A stretch of DNA of 64,000 bases from Nocardia altamirensis NBRC 108246 (lineage in GTDB: Bacteria > Actinomycetota > Actinomycetes > Mycobacteriales > Mycobacteriaceae). Location of the stretch: contig NZ_BDAY01000052.1 of assembly GCF_001612685.1 (NCBI RefSeq), positions 28,622-92,621 on the forward strand, in the 5' to 3' direction. A program made the position numbers and the translations under genes. The notes under the pieces were generated by a model. It saw only the letters and a program-made list of their open reading frames with translations, had not been told where the DNA came from and did no database searches. Below, one piece after another: positions 44,181-52,069 of the stretch (positions within the stretch are counted from its first letter, which is position 1; every line of letters begins with the position of its first letter).

Positions 44181-44693
44181 ATGACTACACACGTCACAAC
44201 GGCAACGGACGCAAGGATCAGGGAAATCGGCGGTCTCGAGACGACGTACCTGTTCGATATCGCCATCGACTTGAAGCCACCGCTGGATATCGGCCCAGGC
44301 CCGCTCGGCAATCGCATGTTCTGGCCGGTGATCGGTGGGACGTTCAACGGCCCGAAGCTGCGCGGCGAGGTGCTGCCCGGCGGCGGCGACTGGTCGCTGG
44401 CCGCCGCCGACGGTTCTGGACGAGTGGATGTGCGGCTGACACTGCGCACACATGACGACGCACTCATTCACGTGACCTATACCGGTCGTCTCAACGGCCC
44501 CGCCGACGTGCGCGCGCGACTGATGGACCCCACGCAGGCCGGCGCAGTCGACCCCGCCAGCTACTACTTCCGCACCAGCCCGCAGTTCGAAACCGGCTCC
44601 GCGAAATACTCCTGGCTCAACCAGGTCGTCGCCGTCGGATCGGGCTATTTGATCGATGGCGGAGTCGCCTACCGCGTATTTCAGATCGACTGA
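44181..44693 (+). CDS. DUF3237 family protein
   Basis: The protein has 170 residues with the DUF3237 pattern: YLFDIAIDLKPPLDIGPGPLGNRMFWPVIGGTFNGPKLRGEVLPGGGDW, HVTYTGRL, and YYFRTSPQFETGSAKYSWLNQVVAVGSGYL. This domain is a small beta-barrel of unknown biochemistry, often near aromatic or CoA-ester catabolic genes. It is the last gene of the LysR-controlled operon, 33 bp after the CoA-transferase. Confidence 0.85.
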   Translation: MTTHVTTATDARIREIGGLETTYLFDIAIDLKPPLDIGPGPLGNRMFWPVIGGTFNGPKLRGEVLPGGGDWSLAAADGSGRVDVRLTLRTHDDALIHVTYTGRLNGPADVRARLMDPTQAGAVDPASYYFRTSPQFETGSAKYSWLNQVVAVGSGYLIDGGVAYRVFQID

Positions 44694-44826
44694 GTATCGA
44701 AGCCCGACCCGCCCACGCTGCCGTCTCAGTCACGCGATCGTATGATCAACCTCGATATTGCTCTACCCTGCGGCAATGGCGTAGCTATCGCGTCGGCGCG
44801 TGGATTCATGGTTCGAGGAGAGCACG

Positions 44827-45726
44827 ATGCGTTTCGAAGGTGACACCTGGGACATTGTGAGCGGGGTCGGGAAGACCGCGCTTCAGGTCGCGGCCGCGCG
44901 GGCCGTCGTCAGCAAGCAACCCGATCCGCTGATCGTCGACGAATACGCCGAGCGGTTCATCGTGGCCTCCGGCGATGCGGACACCATCCAGCTGATCAGC
45001 GATCCGGCATTGTGGGCCGAGCATCCGCTTGCCACCGGCGCGATGGGGCTGCGCACCAAATTCTTCGACGACTTCTTTCTGGCCGCGACAGACGCCGGGG
45101 TACGCCAGGTGGTCATTCTGGCCGCCGGTCTCGACGCGCGGGCTTACCGGATCGACTGGCCGGAGGGCGTCGTCGTGTTCGAGGTCGACCAACCGATGGT
45201 GTTGCAGTTCAAACGCCGCGTGCTCATCGAATCCCGCGCCGAGGCGAAGGCCACGCGCAGGGAGGTCGCGGTCGATCTGCGCGACGACTGGCCTGCCGCG
45301 CTCCTCGCCGCAGGATTCGATCCGAACGCGCCGACGGCATGGTCGGCGGAGGGACTGCTCGCCTATCTGCCCGGTGCCGCACAGGACGCCTTGTTCGCTC
45401 GGATCACGGAATTATCGACCCCGGGTAGCCGGTTGGCCGTCGACGATATCGATATCAGTGTCGACATCGATTTCGAGGAGCTGGTCGACGCGCAGACCGA
45501 GGAATTCGGAGGCACCCCCATAGATGCCTCCGAGCTCGCGTCATTGTTCTACACCGACGACCGGAAAGAACCCGGCGAATGGCTGGCCGAACAAGGCTGG
45601 AACACCCGGAGTGTGCCGCCCAACGAGCTGGCCGAGCGATATCACCGGCCGCTGCCCACCATGCCGGAGCCCTTCGCGACGGTATTCGGCAGCATCAGGT
45701 ACTTGAGCGCCCACAAGTTTTCCTGA
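44827..45726 (+). CDS. Mycobacterial-type class I SAM-dependent methyltransferase (TIGR00027 / LCM-like)
   Basis: The ATG at 44827 with GAGGAG at 44815-44820 gives 299 residues. It has the features of the large actinobacterial family related to leucine carboxyl methyltransferase: ALQVAAARAVVSKQPDPLIVDEYAERF, LRTKFFDDFF, the SAM site VVILAAGLDARAYRIDWP, VFEVDQP, and WSAEGLLAYLP. Many paralogues occur in Mycobacterium and Nocardia with unknown substrates, some linked to polyketide biosynthesis. It appears to be a single-gene unit. Confidence 0.92.
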   Translation: MRFEGDTWDIVSGVGKTALQVAAARAVVSKQPDPLIVDEYAERFIVASGDADTIQLISDPALWAEHPLATGAMGLRTKFFDDFFLAATDAGVRQVVILAAGLDARAYRIDWPEGVVVFEVDQPMVLQFKRRVLIESRAEAKATRREVAVDLRDDWPAALLAAGFDPNAPTAWSAEGLLAYLPGAAQDALFARITELSTPGSRLAVDDIDISVDIDFEELVDAQTEEFGGTPIDASELASLFYTDDRKEPGEWLAEQGWNTRSVPPNELAERYHRPLPTMPEPFATVFGSIRYLSAHKFS

Positions 45727-45747
45727 CGCGGTGCGCGGTGGTCGGAC

Positions 45748-46896
45748 TCACCACCAGCTGTCCCATGGGTTCTGTCCCTGCTGGCTTTGCCACGGGTTCC
45801 ACGTTCCTTGGTCGGAATCGCTTTGCCAGGAGTTGTCGTCCTGCTGGTTCTGCCAAGGGTCCCACGAGTTGTTGTCGGGCTGGCTCTGCCAAGGGTCCCA
45901 CGAGTTGTTGTCCGGCTGATTCTGCCAAGGATCCCACGAGCTGTTATCGGGCTGGCTCTGCCAAGGATTCCAGGAGTTGTCGTCGCCTTCCCACGGGTTC
46001 GACGAGTTGTCGTCGCCTTCCCACGGGTTCGACGAGTTGTCGTCGCCTTCCCACGGGTTCGACGAGTTGTCGTCGCCCTCCCAAGGATTCGACGAGTTGT
46101 CGTCGCCCTCCCAAGGATTCGACGAGTTGTCGTCGCCCTCCCAAGGATTCGACGAGTTGTCGTCGCCCGGTCCACCCGGGCCGGTGGAGTCGTCCGGCTG
46201 CCCGGTCTCGTCGTCGCCATCGCCAGGGCTGCTGTCTCCGGGTTCGCTATCTCCAGGCTCGTTCTGATCGGACGGGTCGTCCTTCCCCGGCGCGCCCTTC
46301 TTGTATTTACTGTTGAGCGTATTGATTTCGTCTTTGCTCAGCGGGGTCGGGCCATTTTTGCACCTGTTCACCGAGCTCGCCATGATGCTGCAGCCACTGT
46401 CGTTGTGGTCGAGACCCATGGCGTGCAACAGTTCGTGCGCGGCGACTTCGGTGCGGTCGTCGGCGTTGAAGCCCTTATTCTTGGGATCGAGCTTTACGAA
46501 GGGGCCACTGCCGTCCCAACCGCCCATGCCTGCCACGCCGCCGCCGAAGCGTTCCGACGTAATCTTGATGGCGCCCCTGCCCGTTCCCGGTTTCAAAACC
46601 CAGTTGATGCCAGGTGTCGAATTCAGGTGCTTGACAGCCTTTTCGATGGCTTCGTCTTTGATCGTGTTGTTGTAGTGCAGGATCGCCCTGCCCTGGCTGT
46701 CGTTGCCCTGGGTCTGCACCTTGAAGCCGAAGCTCGGCGCCGCAGCGACCGCGGTGGCGCTTGTGGTCAGTGTGACCGCGGCGGGACCGAGCAGCGTACC
46801 TGCGATCAGCGTTGCGGCCAGTCGGGGTGAGCCGTACGCGGGCGACTTCTTGGCTCGATGCTTTCCACGATAGTTGCGACGATTGGCACCCGACAT
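45748..46896 (-). CDS. Secreted metzincin-type protease with a repetitive Asn/Ser/Trp/Pro-rich C-terminus
   Basis: The ATG at 46896 gives 382 residues; the longer frame is intergenic. A signal peptide ends near AVAAAPS (about residue 52). The catalytic core has HELLHAMGLDH (154-164), an HExxHxxGxxH zinc site, with Met172 in CSIMAS as Met-turn and two nearby Cys. It resembles snapalysin but has His, not Asp, as third ligand. From about 200 the protein is acidic and repetitive: six copies of a GDDNSSNPWE-like 10-mer, then 12-residue QPDNNSWDPWQS-like units, ending in WW. The tail may bind the cell surface or form a flexible stalk. Confidence 0.85.
   Translation of the reverse strand: MSGANRRNYRGKHRAKKSPAYGSPRLAATLIAGTLLGPAAVTLTTSATAVAAAPSFGFKVQTQGNDSQGRAILHYNNTIKDEAIEKAVKHLNSTPGINWVLKPGTGRGAIKITSERFGGGVAGMGGWDGSGPFVKLDPKNKGFNADDRTEVAAHELLHAMGLDHNDSGCSIMASSVNRCKNGPTPLSKDEINTLNSKYKKGAPGKDDPSDQNEPGDSEPGDSSPGDGDDETGQPDDSTGPGGPGDDNSSNPWEGDDNSSNPWEGDDNSSNPWEGDDNSSNPWEGDDNSSNPWEGDDNSSNPWEGDDNSWNPWQSQPDNSSWDPWQNQPDNNSWDPWQSQPDNNSWDPWQNQQDDNSWQSDSDQGTWNPWQSQQGQNPWDSWW
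45851..45958 (-). repeat. Tandem repeat, 36-bp unit (three copies plus partial flanks)
   Basis: Units start at 45851, 45887 and 45923, with a partial copy from 45959. They code the QPDNNSWDPWQS-type 12-residue repeats of the protease tail. Units differ at a few third-codon positions. Confidence 0.85.
45961..46170 (-). repeat. Tandem repeat, 30-bp unit (seven copies)
   Basis: Seven 30-bp units lie at 45961-46170, coding GDDNSSNPWE-like decapeptides. Two sub-types are visible: three adjacent units with CCTTCCCACGGG and three with CCCTCCCAAGGA, so blocks were duplicated recently. Length variation between strains is likely. Confidence 0.92.
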
Positions 46897-47262
46897 AACC
46901 CGCGTAGACCTCCGTGTTGTACTGCAGTTGAACGTTTTTAACCGAGCCTTAAAAGCGCCTGATGCCGCACGGCTATCAAGCGACCAATATTGGAAATCGA
47001 GCGTCGGCTCGCGGATCGGTGTGGCCAACTGTACAGACGACCAGTGCATGACAACGAATTTGTAAGTCAGCCTTAATTGTCGGAAAAGTGCCCTTATCAC
47101 GGTCACATCACAATATGGCTGCCAGCTATCCGAAACCCCTGTGCGCCACCAGCTCTCGGCCCCACACTGCCGCGCCGGCCGCAGCAGTCAGCAGCAGGCC
47201 AGGCCCCTGCCGTGAGATCGTGGTGAAATGCCGGTGAAAGTTCCGCAGACGACGCTCCGGCC
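46897..47262. other. Intergenic region between divergent protease and lectin genes
   Basis: This 366-bp gap is AT-rich around 46925-47100 and should carry both promoters. The palindrome CCAATATTGG at 46984-46993, in CGACCAATATTGG (46981-46993), matches the site at 2811-2823. I found no gene in it. Confidence 0.5.
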
Positions 47263-47799
47263 ATGAGAATTTTGCAGCGTGGAATAGTAGCCGTCGCGAT
47301 GGGAGCCGTCGCGATGCTCGTCGGCAATGCGACCGCGGCAGCCGCGCATCCGCCGTTGACGATCTCACCGTTTCTGTGGAACTGGTACCACGACTCGTGT
47401 CTGACCGACACCGGCAACGGCGGGGTCGAGATGCGGCAATGTCAGTGGGAGTCAGACATTTTCACCGATATGATCGCGAGTCAGCGGTGGGGTGAGCTGT
47501 CGGTGCGAACCAACGAATACGGTCATCGGGTGGTGCAGCTGCACAATGGCCGAGGCCAGTGTCTGAACAGCACCTACAACGGTGCCGGTGCACGAATCAC
47601 GTTGTCGGCGTGCGTGAAAACCGAAGTAAGGCAGCATTGGACGATCGAAACCCACCCGACCTACCGCTTCACCTTCGTCAGCACCTCCGACAATGTCCGC
47701 GACAGCTACACGATCGGTTCCGAAGACGGTCGCGATGTACGGCTCAAGTCGAACATCAACTGGGGCGACCAACGTAAGTCGATGTGGGATCTGCACTGA
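47263..47799 (+). CDS. Secreted ricin-type beta-trefoil lectin-like protein
   Basis: The protein has 178 residues with a signal peptide to about residue 28 (VAVAMGAVAMLVGNATAAAA). The mature part shows beta-trefoil signatures: SCLTDTGNGGVEMRQCQ, HNGRGQCLNSTYNGAGARITLSACVKTEVRQHWTIE, with paired Cys and the Q-x-W-like end of a ricin B repeat. It would bind carbohydrate or a surface polymer outside the cell. It is divergent from the protease gene, and both products are exported, so they may be used together. Confidence 0.78.
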   Translation: MRILQRGIVAVAMGAVAMLVGNATAAAAHPPLTISPFLWNWYHDSCLTDTGNGGVEMRQCQWESDIFTDMIASQRWGELSVRTNEYGHRVVQLHNGRGQCLNSTYNGAGARITLSACVKTEVRQHWTIETHPTYRFTFVSTSDNVRDSYTIGSEDGRDVRLKSNINWGDQRKSMWDLH

Positions 47800-47849
47800 C
47801 ACAGTGGAGTCACCGACCGCGACGCGGTATCGACGCGTAGTTTCGCTGT

Positions 47850-50213
47850 ATGGGTGGCAGGCTGGCGCTGGTCGTCGGGGCGGAATGTGCGGCACTGGGA
47901 CGGCTCGGGTTCGTCGACGAACTCGCCACCGACCTGTACACGCGGTTGCACCGACTCGGCGGCTGGCGGTCAGCGATCGCCATGGAAGGCCCCGTGCTCG
48001 ATCCGACCGTCGATGAGTTGAAAGCCGCTATCGCGCAGGCATGTTCGGCAGCGTCGCAGCAACAGGCGACCTTGTTGATCAGCTTCATCGGACACGGGAT
48101 CGCCGTGCACCGGAACCTCTTTCTGCTGGCGAAGGATTCGGATCCGGGCGAGACGATCGATTCCGATAAGGCGTACAACCTCGGGCAAGGCATTATCGAG
48201 AAGCTCATACCGGCCCGCCTCGACGGCTTGATCGTGCTGGTCGACGCGTGCGAGGCGGGAGCAGGCGCGAAGGACGCCCACCGCTGGATCGAAGTCATCG
48301 ATCCAGCGGCCGGTCGGATCGAAGTGCTCACCGCGTCCGACGAAGGCAACGCCTACAACGGATGCTTCACGCGCACAATGCTGTCGGCCTTCGAACAAGG
48401 CCTTCCTGAACACGGCACCTACCTGCTGCCAGCGGATCTACGGCCCCGAATCGCGCAGTCCTGTACGAGGCAAACCCCACGCCAGCTCAGTTCGGCGGTC
48501 GGCGGGGATCCCGGATTGTGGTTGGTCCCCAACGTCTCTCGGGTCAACGACGCGGTGTTCGACCGGCCACAGGCCGGATTCGTCGACCAGCTCACCAAAG
48601 GGCCTGCGATCGGTGCGGTCGTCAAAGACCGAGCGGCGGCGGTGTTCGCCGCCAGTGAGCACCGACTGCGGGTCGTGGTTGGTCCAGCAGGCTGCGGGAA
48701 GTCCACCTTGATGTCGCTGTTGATCCGGCCGCATTTGCTGCCGGGGGCGCCGTTCACCGCCGACTATGTCACCGCTGCGGTATTCCTGGACCTGTCGAGC
48801 ACCGCGGAATCCTTCGTCGAGGAACTCGCGAACCAACTGCGACGCAGGGTCGACGGCTATCGAGAGGCAGTCGAGACAGTCAACGCGCGGTACCTCGACC
48901 ACGCCGACCCTGAGCCCGACAGTGTCGAACTCGACGTGCTACTGCCGTTGGCGTTGGTGCGACCCAGATTTGGGCAGATCACCATCATCGTCGACGGGCT
49001 CGATCAACCCGAGTCCGGCAGCCGCGACCAAGTTGTCACCACGATCGCGCAGCTGACCAGCCGCGCGAGTCTCGCCCACGTCCGGGTCATCGTCGGCCTT
49101 CGCGAGGGCACCGGGATCGAGGATTTACCTCAGCTGTCGCCTCGGCATCACACCTACCTGCCTTCCCCCGCGGACAGCGACCTGCTGACCGCGGTCCTGC
49201 GCGCGCACGCCGTACCCGAGCACGACGACGGAGGACGGTGGACGAACTGGGTGGCCTCGTTGCGCAGCCAGACAAGCGCCGGGGGTTGGCTATTGGCGCG
49301 GCTGATGGTCGAAATCCCCGACCTCACCGACCAAGACCGCACGGAAGACATCGATCTGCGCGCGCTCGTCCACCAGCGAATCCAGGTCGCGGTCAACGCG
49401 TCCGGCTCGGGAACCGGCAAGGCGATCGCCGCGATCCTCGGTGTTCTCGCAGCCGCGGGCTCCGGTCCGGTGCTGCCCCTCGAGCTCTTAGATGACGCCG
49501 TGCCCGCGCTCGGTCTCTCGATCCGCCGATCCCAGATACGGGACCTCGTCGCCGGCCTGGGTGTGCTTATCAGCAGAGGCAATCCCGGCACCGAGGCGGA
49601 GGTTCTCGGCTTGGCGCACACCGACTTCGGGCCGTCGATCCATCAGCAGCTCACCCGATTCGGCATCCGGATACCCGCCACGCATCGCGCCATCCTCACC
49701 GCGCTCGACGCCGTCCGCTCCGACGCCGCGACTCGATACGCGAGAGGATCCGCGGTCCGTCACTACCTTGCGATCGGCGACTCGAGGGCCGCCTTCGCCT
49801 ATCTGCTCAGCCGAAACACCGCCAACGCTGCCGACAATCGCGCCAGGTGGGCTTCCTGGCTGCACCTGTTCACCGATTCGCTCGGCCCGGATCACCCCCA
49901 CACCCTGACCGCCCGCCACAATCTCGCCTACTGGCGCGGCGAGAGCGGCGACACGGCGGGCGCCGTCGCCGCATTCGAGCGGCTGCTCACCGATAGCCTG
50001 CGCGCGCTGGACGTCGATCACCCCCATGTGCTCAAGTCGCGCAGCAATCTCATTCTGTGGCGGGGCCAGAACGGCGACGTGGCGGGAGCGGTACTGGCAT
50101 TGGAACAGTTGGTCGCAGACTGTGTCCGGGTGCTCGGTCCCGCGCACCCGGACACCCTCGTCAATCGCGACAACCTCGCCTACCTCCGCCAGCGATTGGC
50201 CGGAGAGGTCTAG
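47850..50213 (+). CDS. Caspase-like peptidase fused to a STAND NTPase and TPRs
   Basis: The protein has 787 residues. An N-terminal caspase-like (C14) domain spans about 1-225: LLISFIGHG with likely catalytic His82 and LIVLVDACEAG with Cys134. A P-loop NTPase follows, GPAGCGKS (278-285) and Walker B ITIIVDGLDQP (377-387), with a STAND-type helical region to about 640. Near the C-terminus are three tetratricopeptide-like units of the kinesin-light-chain type (LGPDHPHTLTARHNLAYWRGESGDTAGAVAAFERLL). This sensor-NTPase-protease layout is found in bacterial antiviral and programmed-cell-death proteins: the TPR/STAND part would sense a trigger and activate the protease. No partner gene is adjacent. 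Confidence 0.88.
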   Translation: MGGRLALVVGAECAALGRLGFVDELATDLYTRLHRLGGWRSAIAMEGPVLDPTVDELKAAIAQACSAASQQQATLLISFIGHGIAVHRNLFLLAKDSDPGETIDSDKAYNLGQGIIEKLIPARLDGLIVLVDACEAGAGAKDAHRWIEVIDPAAGRIEVLTASDEGNAYNGCFTRTMLSAFEQGLPEHGTYLLPADLRPRIAQSCTRQTPRQLSSAVGGDPGLWLVPNVSRVNDAVFDRPQAGFVDQLTKGPAIGAVVKDRAAAVFAASEHRLRVVVGPAGCGKSTLMSLLIRPHLLPGAPFTADYVTAAVFLDLSSTAESFVEELANQLRRRVDGYREAVETVNARYLDHADPEPDSVELDVLLPLALVRPRFGQITIIVDGLDQPESGSRDQVVTTIAQLTSRASLAHVRVIVGLREGTGIEDLPQLSPRHHTYLPSPADSDLLTAVLRAHAVPEHDDGGRWTNWVASLRSQTSAGGWLLARLMVEIPDLTDQDRTEDIDLRALVHQRIQVAVNASGSGTGKAIAAILGVLAAAGSGPVLPLELLDDAVPALGLSIRRSQIRDLVAGLGVLISRGNPGTEAEVLGLAHTDFGPSIHQQLTRFGIRIPATHRAILTALDAVRSDAATRYARGSAVRHYLAIGDSRAAFAYLLSRNTANAADNRARWASWLHLFTDSLGPDHPHTLTARHNLAYWRGESGDTAGAVAAFERLLTDSLRALDVDHPHVLKSRSNLILWRGQNGDVAGAVLALEQLVADCVRVLGPAHPDTLVNRDNLAYLRQRLAGEV

Positions 50214-50226
50214 TGCGGCAAGGGTT

Positions 50227-50249
50227 TCCGGTGCGATCGCACCACCGGA
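50227..50249 (+). terminator. Hairpin between the caspase-STAND gene and the convergent AraC gene
   Basis: GGTGCGATCGCACC at 50230-50243 is a perfect palindrome, with an alternative stem TCCGGTG/CACCGGA (50227-50249), 14 bp past the stop. It may terminate transcription of the caspase gene. Confidence 0.45.
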
Positions 50250-50315
50250 CCCCGACCGGCGATGCACAGTGCGGTCAGAGGGGCTGAAGCCACCGGGACG
50301 GGCCGCGGCGGCTGG

Positions 50316-51302
50316 CTACGAAGCGCTGCGCGGTCCTGCCGCGCTGACCCCGCGGTAGGCGCGGCGGTAGTGGCTCGGGGTGGTGCCGGTGTCGCGGGCC
50401 AACAGCAGGCGCAGGTTTGCCGCGGTGCCGAGGCCGGTGTGGTCGGCGACCTGGTCGATCGGCAGGTCTGTCACTTCGAGGAGGCGGCGGGCCTCGAGGA
50501 GGCGCTGGGCGGTGAGCCAGCGTTGCGGGGATGTGCCGGTTTCGGCGACGAAGCGGCGGGCGAAGGTGCGTGGGGCCCAACCGGCATGCCGTGCGAGTTC
50601 GGCGACGGTGATGCGGTCGGCCAGGCGGGTCAGGGCCCACTCGCAGGTCGCGGACAGGCCGGTGCCGGTGGCCGGGACGGGACGGTGCAGGAACTGCGCT
50701 TGGCCGCCGGTGCGGTGCGGGGCGACGACCATCCGGCGGGCCACCTCGGCGGCCGCGTGTTCGCCGTAGTCGCCGCGGACGACGTGCACGCACAGATCGA
50801 TGCCTGCGGCGATGCCCGCGCTGGTCAGCACCGATTCTTCGCAGACGTACAGCGCGTCCGCATCGACGTGCACCGCGGGATACCGAGCGGCCAGCTCCGC
50901 GGCATCGCGCCAATGGGTGGTGGCGCGCTTGCCGTCGAGCAGGCCCGCGGCAGCCAAGGCGAACGCGCCCGTGCATACGGAGATCATCCGCGCGCCGCGA
51001 GCCGCGGACTGCCGCAGCGCCTCGATCACCTCGGCGCTCGGTGCGGAATGTGGTGCATAGCCGGGGATTACGACGGTCTCCGCCGTATCGAGCGCCTCGA
51101 GCCCTGCGTCCACGGACACCGCGAACCCGGTCGTGGTCGGCACCACCCCCGGCGTCTGCGCGCAGACGGTCAGCGCGTACCGGTCGCGCTCATCGGGGTG
51201 GCCGAATACCTGCGCAGGGACGCTGAGGTCGAACGCGACCACATTCGGCAAGACCACGACTGCCACCTGATGCACAGGCAGAATTCTTGCACAATGCGGC
51301 AA
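50316..51302 (-). CDS. GlxA-type AraC-family regulator (DJ-1 domain plus HTH)
   Basis: The protein has 328 residues. The N-terminal DJ-1/PfpI-like domain (VAVVVLPNVVAFDLSVPAQVFG ... ISVCTGAFALAAAGLLDG) is followed by a C-terminal AraC HTH pair (ELARHAGWAPRTFARRFVAETGTSPQRWL and DQVADHTGLGTAANLRLLLARDTGTTPSHYRRAYR). Cys in SVCTGAF is kept but such regulators are not thought to be enzymes. It is divergent from a stand-alone PfpI-type protein gene only 44 bp away, and probably controls it. Confidence 0.93.
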   Translation of the reverse strand: MPHCARILPVHQVAVVVLPNVVAFDLSVPAQVFGHPDERDRYALTVCAQTPGVVPTTTGFAVSVDAGLEALDTAETVVIPGYAPHSAPSAEVIEALRQSAARGARMISVCTGAFALAAAGLLDGKRATTHWRDAAELAARYPAVHVDADALYVCEESVLTSAGIAAGIDLCVHVVRGDYGEHAAAEVARRMVVAPHRTGGQAQFLHRPVPATGTGLSATCEWALTRLADRITVAELARHAGWAPRTFARRFVAETGTSPQRWLTAQRLLEARRLLEVTDLPIDQVADHTGLGTAANLRLLLARDTGTTPSHYRRAYRGVSAAGPRSAS

Positions 51303-51346
51303 TCCTGCCTCTCGCCAGGTCGAATCCGTGATCGCACTGTTGACCC

Positions 51347-51946
51347 ATGACCAATTCCGCCCGCTATCTCGGGATCCTGTTGTTCGACGGGATGGAAGAA
51401 CTCGACGCCATCGGTCCGTGGGAGGTCTTCGCCTGGTGGACTCAACACTTCCCGGGCGACGGCTACCTCGCGACCACGTTCTCCGCCGACGGCGGCCCCG
51501 TCACCTGCGAAAAGAGTCTGGTCGTCCAGCCGCACCACAGCATCGACAGCGTGCCTGCGCTCGACGTGCTGCTCCATCCCGGCGGCGACGGCACCATCCC
51601 CATGCTGACCGATCCCGCCCACCTGAAGTGGTTGCGCGAGCAACGCACCCACGTCCCGCTGATCACCAGCGTCTGCACCGGCGCCACCGTTCTCGCCGCA
51701 GCAGGCCTTCTGCACGGCAGACCCGCCACCACCAACCGCAAAGCCTTCGACCGCCTACGCGAACTGGACGCGACCATCACACCCCGCCCAGGCGAGCGCT
51801 ACGTCGACGACGGCGACATCATCACCTCGGCAGGCATCTCCGCAGGCATCGACATGGCACTACACATCGTCGCCCGACTGGCCGGCCCCACCCGAGCCCA
51901 CGACGTCCGCGAAGGCATCGAATACTCCCCCGACCCACCCCACTGA
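51347..51946 (+). CDS. DJ-1/PfpI family protein (isonitrile hydratase-like)
   Basis: The protein has 199 residues. The nucleophile elbow is SVCTGATVLAAAG with Cys110, an acidic residue near the N-terminus (LFDGMEELDAIGP) could orient it, and AGISAGIDMALHIV is the conserved end. The fold is that of isonitrile hydratase/ThiJ-like proteins. The substrate is unknown. It pairs with the divergent GlxA-type regulator, which is the normal arrangement for this family. Confidence 0.9.
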   Translation: MTNSARYLGILLFDGMEELDAIGPWEVFAWWTQHFPGDGYLATTFSADGGPVTCEKSLVVQPHHSIDSVPALDVLLHPGGDGTIPMLTDPAHLKWLREQRTHVPLITSVCTGATVLAAAGLLHGRPATTNRKAFDRLRELDATITPRPGERYVDDGDIITSAGISAGIDMALHIVARLAGPTRAHDVREGIEYSPDPPH

Positions 51947-51963
51947 CCGGAGTTGGTCAAACC

Positions 51964-52036
51964 GATCACGGGCACTGGTGGCGGCATTTCGCGAGAGCCC
52001 ACCGCCACCAGTGCCCCGTGATCACTTGTCCAGCAG
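51964..52036. terminator. Long hairpin with conserved 3' tail between convergent genes
   Basis: GATCACGGG + CACTGGTGGCGG pairs with CCGCCACCAGTG + C + CCCGTGATC (51964-52023), a 21-bp stem with one bulged C and a 17-nt loop. One base later comes CTTGTCCAGCAG (52025-52036). The same tail at the same distance follows the hairpin at 62577-62606. Confidence 0.7.
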
Positions 52037-52069
52037 CAGATCTCAGGTCGGACCGCTGATCGCGGCACG

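Noticed and set aside
45851..46170. Tandem 36-bp and 30-bp repeats considered as a CRISPR array
   Set aside because: There are no unique spacers; the units are contiguous, in frame and code a repetitive protein tail.
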